A stretch of DNA of 7,592 nt from assembly GCA_002170005.2 (NCBI GenBank), contig NHGT02000003.1, positions 3,879-11,470 of the forward strand, written 5' to 3'. The stretch is from a bacterium TMED144. Its GTDB lineage: Bacteria > Fidelibacterota > Marinisomatia > Marinisomatales > TCS55. The notes under the pieces are model-generated. The model did not search any database and was not told the origin of the DNA. It was given only the letters and a program-made list of their open reading frames with translations. Below are positions 1-6,231 of the stretch, in pieces. The position numbers and the translations under genes are program-made. Every line of letters begins with the position of its first letter. The stretch's first letter is position 1.

Positions 1-188
1 ATTTTTACTCCATGAGAGAAGTATTTGAAAGGAACAAATCGACTGTAAATCGAAAAGAAAACACCTCCACCTAAAAGCAAAAATAATAAGAATGGTATTT
101 CAACTGTGCCTAAGGTCAAGAAAGGCGCAGACCACATAAAGTCTGCGAAAGAGGACACTGCTTTTTCAATTGTTTTGAACAAATTCAT
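1..188 (-). CDS. Sodium:alanine/glycine symporter (AGCS family), N-terminal fragment
   Basis: The reverse strand from the ATG at 188-186 stays open to the window edge, giving the first 62 residues. After an amphipathic start comes W19-S-A-P, then a hydrophobic membrane segment (about residues 22-46) ending in a GGG-V-FFSIYSRFVPFKYF stretch. That order (W-x-x-P, first helix, glycine cluster, arginine and P-F-x-Y-F) is the usual N-terminus of amino-acid carrier proteins of the AGCS family. Members import alanine or glycine with Na+ across the inner membrane and are normally about 450-550 residues long. No in-frame ATG lies upstream before the stop at 233-231, so this start is well supported, although no clear Shine-Dalgarno precedes it. 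The gene is divergent from the permease. Substrate cannot be judged from this fragment. Confidence 0.78.
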   Translation of the reverse strand, partial: MNLFKTIEKAVSSFADFMWSAPFLTLGTVEIPFLLFLLLGGGVFFSIYSRFVPFKYFSHGVK

Positions 189-251
189 TTCATTATCATA
201 AAAGTAATTAATTATAACGAAATTATAGGGTTAATTACTAAAGCTATTTAC
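189..251. promoter_or_regulatory. Divergent intergenic spacer with candidate -10 boxes
   Basis: This 63-base AT-rich spacer separates two divergent genes, so promoters for both should lie in or next to it. Read on the minus strand it contains two perfect TATAAT hexamers, at 227-222 and 216-211, placed to start a short leader for the symporter. No good TTGACA-like -35 box lies 16-18 bases upstream of either. For the plus-strand permease, TATCAT at 194-199 with TTGTTT at 170-175 (18-base spacing) is a weak possibility. In such AT-rich DNA these hexamers also occur by chance. Confidence 0.3.
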
Positions 252-1343
252 ATGAAAAAGCTTGATATATATTTACTGCAAAAATTTATAGTCACACTCT
301 TAATGACTCTTCTCGGCTTTATTTGTGTTATCCTCATAGTAGATCTCATTGAAAATCTTGATCGATTTATAGACAATGCAATTCCCTTTAATATAACTAT
401 GAAATATTATCTATATGCTATTCCATGGTTTGTTAATATTGGCTTGCCAATGTCAATGCTTATTGCAACCGTATTCAGTATTGGCTTATTAGCAAAAAAA
501 AATGAGCTAACGGCAATGAAAGCAACTGGAATTAGTGTATACCGAATAGCAATTCCTATTTTTACAACAAGTGTCTTCATAAGTCTTATTTCTTTTGAAC
601 TTGATAATAAATGGGTTAGCAAGGGAAATCAATTGCGGTACGATATTGAAAGAGAATACATGAAACGTAAATCAAGAGTTAAGGTTAAGAAAGATATGAG
701 AGATATTTTTCTTCAAAAAAATGAAAAATCCCATTTATCTATTGATAGATACAGGACCGATACTAAAATTGGTAGAAACATAACAATGATTGCGCTTGAT
801 GATGGAATTGTAAACAAAAGGCTAGATTCAAGAGGTATTAAGTGGCTCGACACATTAAATGTTTGGAACATTACAAATTATTCAATTAGAGAATTTGATG
901 AACTAGGGGCTGTAAAAGAAACTATCATATCAAACTCAGATACCATTATGGATATTGGGTTCACACCTGACGATATCACTCAACAAACTAAAAGGCCAGA
1001 TGAATTGAGCTACTCAGAACTAACGGAGAGAATAAATCAATTAAAGAATAACGGGGTTGATACAATCAAATGGGAGGTCGATCGATCTTTTAAAATATCG
1101 TTTGCTTTTACAAATCTTATTGTTGTTCTTTTCGGTCTGCCGCTTGTCTTAATCAAGTCAAAAAACGGGCTCTCATTTGGCGCGGGGATGGGAATTCTAG
1201 TAATCTTTATTTATTATGTTTTTATAAAGTTTGGTATGTCAATGGGTTATAGCGGAATTATGACTCCAAACGTAGCAGCATGGATGGGAAATGTTATTTT
1301 TTCGATTGGTGGTATTTTATTGCTTTTGGTTATCAGGAAGTGA
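252..1343 (+). CDS. LptF/LptG-family lipopolysaccharide export permease
   Basis: This is a membrane subunit of the Lpt machine. LptF and LptG, driven by the ATPase LptB, extract lipopolysaccharide from the inner membrane and pass it to the periplasmic bridge. The 363-residue length and layout fit the YjgP/YjgQ family: three helices at the N-terminus (about 10-35, 52-80, 97-116), a hydrophilic jelly-roll-like periplasmic domain (about 120-275), and three C-terminal helices (about 280-302, 308-330, 340-361). The loop at residues 82-95 (KKNELTAMKATGIS) matches the conserved cytoplasmic coupling-helix segment that contacts LptB. The G-L-P-L at 295-298 followed by a glycine-rich helix is also typical. 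The N-terminus (L-D-x-Y-L followed by a V-D-L-I-E-N-L-D stretch) looks more LptG-like than LptF-like, but I cannot decide between them. The only ATG that fits is at 252; no Shine-Dalgarno is visible. The last 27 bases overlap the convergent barrel gene. Confidence 0.9.
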   Translation: MKKLDIYLLQKFIVTLLMTLLGFICVILIVDLIENLDRFIDNAIPFNITMKYYLYAIPWFVNIGLPMSMLIATVFSIGLLAKKNELTAMKATGISVYRIAIPIFTTSVFISLISFELDNKWVSKGNQLRYDIEREYMKRKSRVKVKKDMRDIFLQKNEKSHLSIDRYRTDTKIGRNITMIALDDGIVNKRLDSRGIKWLDTLNVWNITNYSIREFDELGAVKETIISNSDTIMDIGFTPDDITQQTKRPDELSYSELTERINQLKNNGVDTIKWEVDRSFKISFAFTNLIVVLFGLPLVLIKSKNGLSFGAGMGILVIFIYYVFIKFGMSMGYSGIMTPNVAAWMGNVIFSIGGILLLLVIRK

Positions 1344-2720
1344 GGTTTCCGGGACTGGGGATGGACCCGAAGAAGTATCATCAGATTTGTTATCCCTGCC
1401 TTTAAAACTGGTCATTGTAAATCCCAATGAAAAATTTAATCCTTTCATTGTATGTATCCACATGCCACTTTTAAATGAAAACCCCACATCAATCATCACA
1501 GGCCCACCATGAAAACCTGCTCCCATTCCAAATTCCGTTCTATCCATCCCTTCCCAGGAAAATCCTAATCTTAAAGGTAGGTTGTCAAATCTATATAGCT
1601 CAGCTGCTATGGCCCATTTCCACCTAGCGCTCGAAAAGAATCTGTTCTCAAATCCAGTAGAAATATCAGAACTTATCAAAACCTCGTCGCCCCTATAAGA
1701 ACCACCAATTCTAAAAATAGAAGGGTAAGTGATATTAAACTTTTTAACTTTACCATTTTCATCCAAATTCTTTACAATTTGTGAAGAGCTAGTAAAAAGA
1801 TTTCCGGACGAAAGATTATCAGCGCGTAACGAATCAATCTTATAAGTATATAGTACGGCCACGCTATCAGATAGTCTCTCACCTCCCCACTTTAGTGGGT
1901 ATTCTTTGAGCGCATCTTTTAATATAGAGGGTTTATTCCACCCTATGCTGGCTGATGCATTAATGATAGAAGCACCAAATCTCAATCTATTAAATTCTTT
2001 TGTCACTAAGCCAACATCAATTCCATAACCGCTGCCACCAAATCCTTGGCGAAGATAATACGTCCCAGAACCATAAACTGCTTTGGGTGTAGTTATGAAG
2101 TCAGCTTTACTGGAGTCTGGATCAAGACCCATATAAAAAAGACCTTGTAAATATTTGACTGTTAAACCGACCGCATAAGATTCAAATGGCACCGCAAAGG
2201 AAAATCCAAATTCATTTACCCCCATAACTTCAAGGCCAAAAGTCATATCAATGTTAGGGTTATTGGCATTGCCTTCTAAAATAAGCCTTACTAATCCTGA
2301 AGGTAGAGCATAAGTGCTCAAATAATTCATATTTGAAGACAAAACCATATTTCCCATAGAGAAATTAAGAAATGGTATAGCCAAGTGACCATCAAGATCA
2401 AATCGTAACCCCCCATTATTATCCAATCGATTTAGTATGAATGATTTCTCATCTTGCTCTAAGGTATCACCGTTCAAAGCATTTAAGGTAGCTATTGATA
2501 GATAATTATTTTTCATACCAAAGTCCAAACCACCCAACTGCAACATAAACGGCTTTTCTTTTTGGTATGCAATAAGAGCAGGGTTGTAGCCAACCGCATA
2601 AATACCATCTGCGATAGTTGTTGTTGCTCCAACTAAAGCAACTGTTCTTGGATCCCTTTTTTGTCCAAAAAGAATTGAATTAATAAAAATAATTAAAACT
2701 AATAATAATTTTGATCTCAT
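1317..2720 (-). CDS. Predicted outer-membrane beta-barrel protein of unknown function
   Basis: The product (467 residues) starts with a signal peptide, residues 1-19, with likely cleavage after ILFG before Q20. Residues 29-49 (LVGATTTIADGIYAVGYNPAL) carry the alanine/glycine-rich lead-in and N-P-A motif seen at the N-terminus of many FCB-group barrels such as PorV/OmpP1-like and, as I recall it, DUF5723 proteins. The rest is alternating hydrophobic/polar strands and turns, with the last clear strand at about 428-438 (LNFSLGFTMTSF). Residues 439-467 form a hydrophilic Asp/Ser/Pro-rich tail. I chose the ATG at 2720 because it begins exactly at the signal peptide and overlaps the upstream stop as ATGA, implying translational coupling. 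A TTG at 2741 would add seven charged residues before the signal peptide. It is the second gene of an operon with the large secreted protein. The specific function is unknown; DUF5723 membership is a recollection that a profile search should settle. Confidence 0.82.
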   Translation of the reverse strand: MRSKLLLVLIIFINSILFGQKRDPRTVALVGATTTIADGIYAVGYNPALIAYQKEKPFMLQLGGLDFGMKNNYLSIATLNALNGDTLEQDEKSFILNRLDNNGGLRFDLDGHLAIPFLNFSMGNMVLSSNMNYLSTYALPSGLVRLILEGNANNPNIDMTFGLEVMGVNEFGFSFAVPFESYAVGLTVKYLQGLFYMGLDPDSSKADFITTPKAVYGSGTYYLRQGFGGSGYGIDVGLVTKEFNRLRFGASIINASASIGWNKPSILKDALKEYPLKWGGERLSDSVAVLYTYKIDSLRADNLSSGNLFTSSSQIVKNLDENGKVKKFNITYPSIFRIGGSYRGDEVLISSDISTGFENRFFSSARWKWAIAAELYRFDNLPLRLGFSWEGMDRTEFGMGAGFHGGPVMIDVGFSFKSGMWIHTMKGLNFSLGFTMTSFKGRDNKSDDTSSGPSPVPETSLPDNQKQ

Positions 2721-5700
2721 TTTTTCAATAATCCATTCCAAATATTATCAATAGCAATTTCTTGAATAGTCTGTGAACCGCCTCCGCCGCTGGTTAACGA
2801 AAAATACCAACCTGACATATCTCTAACTTTACCATCGGTGGACTTTATTCTGATGCGAATACTATCTTTCAAACTGCTCGTTAGTGAACTAATGCCGTCA
2901 GTGCTTGTTGGAGTCCAATCATAGAAATTTTCATTGGTTATATCTGTGGTAATATTGATCCAGCCAACATCTGAATTTACATTTGGGTTACCTCCAGCAT
3001 AATAGGCAAGATCTATTTTTGAAACAGTGCCATACGTATTCCATGTAATTTTTATTGTCGAACTTTCGTCTAAACTTTGGCCCCCATTTGGATACTTAAC
3101 AACTAACTCATTTGGAGGTGGGTCTGACATACCAGTGCTACTTATACTAAATGTTACAAAAGAATCAATACTTAGATAGTCACCTGTAGTCATATAAACC
3201 GATCTTCCATTTGAACCCTCCAACCTAAACCTGGGAGCCATATAAGGTTGGCCTGGATCTGTCATTAACCTTACTCTTTCTTTTGGTAAAGGACTGGCAT
3301 AGGTAGTAAGCCCGGCTTCACGTACTTGACCTGCATGAACACCAGAATTTGTGACATTATAAAAACTTTTTGGCTCAGGAAGAGGTATTTTTAAAAGAGT
3401 GTCAACATATGAAAAAGCAGTATCGATTGAACTACCTGTTGTTTTAATAACATATGACATGCCATTGATACAATCTGCAAAGTCATCCATGACATTAAAT
3501 ATATAAATATCGCTAAACTCTGGATTTAAGCTATCACAAGTTGATACCAAATATACACTATCAGTATTAGACCAATTTAATTTAACCACCATAGAATCCT
3601 TAAATGCACTCAAAGCTACTGTTGTTGTATCTACCGGAAAATACCCTGTATTTGACATCAGCATAGAAAGATCTCCTCCAGAGGGAATTTTATTTTCAAC
3701 AGTAAATGTCATACTTGCAGATTGCAATGAAGAGCGTATCCTATTTCTGTTGGAATGATCCATTTCTTGTAGGGGAGAATTGGTTGCAGATATAAATGTC
3801 ATAGGAGCCATTATAATCTCAAAAGGTGCTAACATTCTATATTTTCCTCCAATTGTCATGCCTGATTCAAGCGTACCTCTACCGTCAATTCTTGCTCTAG
3901 AATTCACATTGAAAGTTGAAGGATTTGAAGACATTAACTCAACAATGGTGGTCTCGTTCGTTTTGGGTGTTACGTTGGTGCTATCATAATAATTCAAAGA
4001 TCCTGGCGCTTGGTATTTTAAGGTTGTTGTTCCAATAGAAGATAATCTTACGATCGTTTTTGTGGTATCTTTAGCGGTTGATGGACTTGCAAGAGTGGAT
4101 ATGGCATTCACTTTTGAAGTATCGCCAGCTTGATTAATACCCACCATATCAAAATCAAGAACTACCGGCAATCTTATTCCATTGTACATTTCAATTTCTA
4201 ATTTAGTATCCACAAACTCCCAGCCAGAAAAACCAAGTGGCATCCCTGCAATAGCAAAAGAGGTTGGGGGAAATTCTTGAACTATATTTGCTTCCATGGA
4301 TTCAAAGTGAAGCCCTTTTAAGCCAATATCAAAAGAAATTCCTCCAAAGTTTGATCCATCTAAAGGAAATGAACTGTTCTGTGCTTTAATTGTAGCAGAA
4401 GCTTCTAGAGTAAGCATTTTTAAAACAGAGTCAGCTCCTTGAGGGTTGTAAAACGTATATCCATCTAAGTCAAAATTCTTTTTAATGGTCAAACCATTTT
4501 TTAATACGGTATCCAATTTTGTGGAATCTTTCCCTGTAGGCGGAGCAAAATTCTTAAAATTCATCAGAAAATCAACATCCATAGGGTAACCGCTAGTAAT
4601 GCTATTTATTTTTATTTCATTGATATCTGCGGCGCTTGGAGATATTAGTTTACCAGAAAATATTTCTATGGATGCTGGAAATTTAACTTCGGGTATATCG
4701 ATAGGAATATTTGTCTCTGCAATGCTAACCAAAGCTGAATCAAAGCCTGAAATTTTTAATTGATTTGATATGCCAATCTGCATCTTATCACCTGCACTAA
4801 TTGTAATAAGGTCCCCTGTCAAAGTATTTATTTTATGATAGATTCGTCCAAAATTATTTCCCGATCCTCCATCGTTTTCCGAGCTGTTTATATACAATTT
4901 TTGGCCCCCTGTACCTGCTGGATTTACCCCTTCTTCTTTGATCCAAAAATAATAGTTGGTGCCGACATTATAAGTTTTTCCACTAGAAAAATGGAATTCT
5001 ACTTCTCCAGCTGCTGTATTTCTATTTATTGTGACAGTATTTGATTTATCGTAAGGTGAGCTTGTAAACTTAGAGTTTGGGTTAGCACTTGAGGCGTCAT
5101 TATCAGTTGTGTAGATATAAAGCGCCAAATTATAATCTGATGCTGGTGCAGCGTTACTTAATTTCAATATGATTTTGCTTAAAGATCCGGTTTTTGATAA
5201 AGAGAATTTTTGCCAACCATTAGTCCATCCTGTTACAGAAGTTGCGCTAGTATAACTAAACAATGTCTCCTCTGAAGATCCAGCAGTCAAAGATTCAAGA
5301 CCAAATGACAAATCCATTGTCAATGAATTGCCTATCGATGCTTTACTTATTGAACTTGCAGATGGTGAAAAAGTTTGCCCCTTCGCGATACTTGCTTGGG
5401 TTTGATTTGCAAGTGTAGTTGAAGTACTGTTAATGCTTGTTTTTAAGGTTGATGCAAAATTTGTTATAGATGATGGCAAACCATCGTTCTCAATAGACGT
5501 TGTAAAATTACTAACTGCTACTCCAGCATCTTCTTTAACAACATATCCATTTATTGATTCAATAAAATCAAATTGATCCAGAGAAATGGATGGAATATTA
5601 ATAGGTATTTGAATGCTCGGATTAAATGCAGATGCAATTGAATTCCAAGTAGCTTGAGTAATTTGCTGATCTGTAGTAGGTGGAATACTAAATGAAGCCC

Positions 5701-6115
5701 CAGAACTATTTACAAGCGTCTTCGAAGGAATGATATCAATGGTTGTATCAAATGGTACAGTAATGCTTTGAGTGCTTGTAGGGGATGCGGTGGGATTTAA
5801 AGAAAAAGGAATTGAGGTATCTAGTGTTATTTCCAAGATATCTGATCCAATTGAGGTGTCAGGCAAAACACCTTCAAACATCAACTGCATTCCGAGGGAG
5901 TCCGGAGTTGAGAAGATTTGCTTATTGTCCACCATTCCCTCAAAAGAAAATTTATTTTGTACCAAAGGGAAAGTTATGTCCACAAACCATGTAGGCACCT
6001 TAAATCCATTTAAAGTGCTTAAATCACATTTAATGAGAGAAAATGGCATTATAAGAAATAAAAACCATATTGACCATTTCCTATATGTTGCGCTTTTGAT
6101 TATAAACTTCTTCAT
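2717..6115 (-). CDS. Giant secreted beta-rich protein (probable lipoprotein) with C-terminal Kre9-like Ig domain
   Basis: The 1,132-residue product has a basic N-terminus and hydrophobic segment (about 14-28) followed by Cys30, so it is exported and may be lipid-anchored, although Lys29 just before the cysteine is atypical for a lipobox. Residues 40-54 read V-P-T-W-F-V-D-I-T-F-P-L-V-Q-N, a start I associate with uncharacterised Bacteroidota-type lipoproteins. Ser/Thr-rich beta-strand sequence follows. A compact domain at about 283-450 resembles a jelly-roll, with a LALYIYTTD strand and G-T-N-Y-Y-F-W-I. Residues about 450-1000 are further beta-rich sequence, with the only other two cysteines at 860 and 882. 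Residues about 1003-1110 contain V-K-Y-P-N-G-G-Q-S, K-I-T-W and a Y-D-W-T-P stretch, the pattern of the Kre9/KNH Ig-like family (PF10342). The protein ends soon afterwards with no sorting domain that I recognise. The start is the ATG at 6115; an adjacent TTG at 6118 is possible. It is the first gene of the operon with the barrel. No enzymatic motif is seen; function unknown. Confidence 0.85.
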   Translation of the reverse strand: MKKFIIKSATYRKWSIWFLFLIMPFSLIKCDLSTLNGFKVPTWFVDITFPLVQNKFSFEGMVDNKQIFSTPDSLGMQLMFEGVLPDTSIGSDILEITLDTSIPFSLNPTASPTSTQSITVPFDTTIDIIPSKTLVNSSGASFSIPPTTDQQITQATWNSIASAFNPSIQIPINIPSISLDQFDFIESINGYVVKEDAGVAVSNFTTSIENDGLPSSITNFASTLKTSINSTSTTLANQTQASIAKGQTFSPSASSISKASIGNSLTMDLSFGLESLTAGSSEETLFSYTSATSVTGWTNGWQKFSLSKTGSLSKIILKLSNAAPASDYNLALYIYTTDNDASSANPNSKFTSSPYDKSNTVTINRNTAAGEVEFHFSSGKTYNVGTNYYFWIKEEGVNPAGTGGQKLYINSSENDGGSGNNFGRIYHKINTLTGDLITISAGDKMQIGISNQLKISGFDSALVSIAETNIPIDIPEVKFPASIEIFSGKLISPSAADINEIKINSITSGYPMDVDFLMNFKNFAPPTGKDSTKLDTVLKNGLTIKKNFDLDGYTFYNPQGADSVLKMLTLEASATIKAQNSSFPLDGSNFGGISFDIGLKGLHFESMEANIVQEFPPTSFAIAGMPLGFSGWEFVDTKLEIEMYNGIRLPVVLDFDMVGINQAGDTSKVNAISTLASPSTAKDTTKTIVRLSSIGTTTLKYQAPGSLNYYDSTNVTPKTNETTIVELMSSNPSTFNVNSRARIDGRGTLESGMTIGGKYRMLAPFEIIMAPMTFISATNSPLQEMDHSNRNRIRSSLQSASMTFTVENKIPSGGDLSMLMSNTGYFPVDTTTVALSAFKDSMVVKLNWSNTDSVYLVSTCDSLNPEFSDIYIFNVMDDFADCINGMSYVIKTTGSSIDTAFSYVDTLLKIPLPEPKSFYNVTNSGVHAGQVREAGLTTYASPLPKERVRLMTDPGQPYMAPRFRLEGSNGRSVYMTTGDYLSIDSFVTFSISSTGMSDPPPNELVVKYPNGGQSLDESSTIKITWNTYGTVSKIDLAYYAGGNPNVNSDVGWINITTDITNENFYDWTPTSTDGISSLTSSLKDSIRIRIKSTDGKVRDMSGWYFSLTSGGGGSQTIQEIAIDNIWNGLLKK

Positions 6116-6182
6116 CAAAGGATAAAATAATTAGCTAAAAATAGCATTTAAATCAAAAAAATTCATTTTATTTATTTTTGAT
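6116..6182 (-). promoter_or_regulatory. Leader/promoter region of the secreted-protein/barrel operon
   Basis: This AT-rich stretch lies between the ahcY terminator and the operon start, so the operon promoter should be here. It contains a perfect 8-bp inverted repeat (ATCAAAAA at 6152-6159 and TTTTTGAT at 6175-6182, 15-base spacer) and a short one (GCTA at 6134-6137, TAGC at 6142-6145). On the minus strand, TGCTATTTT looks like a degenerate extended -10 box, but no matching -35 is evident. No Shine-Dalgarno precedes the ATG. The promoter is inferred from position, not from a strong motif. Confidence 0.3.
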
Positions 6183-6213
6183 AAAAAAAAAGCCTCACAA
6201 GGAGGCTTTTTTT
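6183..6213 (-). terminator. Rho-independent terminator of ahcY (sequence symmetric, bidirectional)
   Basis: GCCTC at 6192-6196 and GAGGC at 6202-6206 form a GC-rich stem around a 5-base loop. It is flanked by an A-run (6183-6191) and a T-run (6207-6213) that can extend the stem. Read on the minus strand it is a stem followed by nine T residues, 18 bases after the ahcY stop codon. This fits an intrinsic terminator for ahcY; the plus-strand T7 means it could also act in the other direction. Confidence 0.88.
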
Positions 6214-6231
6214 ATTCTATTTATCGCAAAG

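Noticed and set aside
407..622. 71-residue minus-strand frame inside the permease gene
   Set aside because: Shadow of the permease membrane-helix codons; no independent support.
1343..1376. Possible hairpin (CCGGG ... CCCG) just after the permease stop as a terminator
   Set aside because: The stem is short and imperfect, lies within the barrel coding region, and is not followed by a T-run.
1291..1512. 73-residue plus-strand frame spanning the permease/barrel junction
   Set aside because: It overlaps both real genes out of frame and has no recognisable features; the hydrophobic start is just the permease 3' end in another frame.
5772..6125. 117-residue open frame on the plus strand, antisense to the start of the giant protein gene
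   Set aside because: It lies wholly opposite a well-supported coding region, has no recognisable domain or ribosome binding site, and its sequence looks like a reverse-strand shadow.
6116..6182. Sigma-70-like promoter TTGATT with a 17-base spacer to TAATTA before the giant protein gene
   Set aside because: The -10 match is poor, and AT-rich sequence offers many equally weak choices; only the region is annotated.
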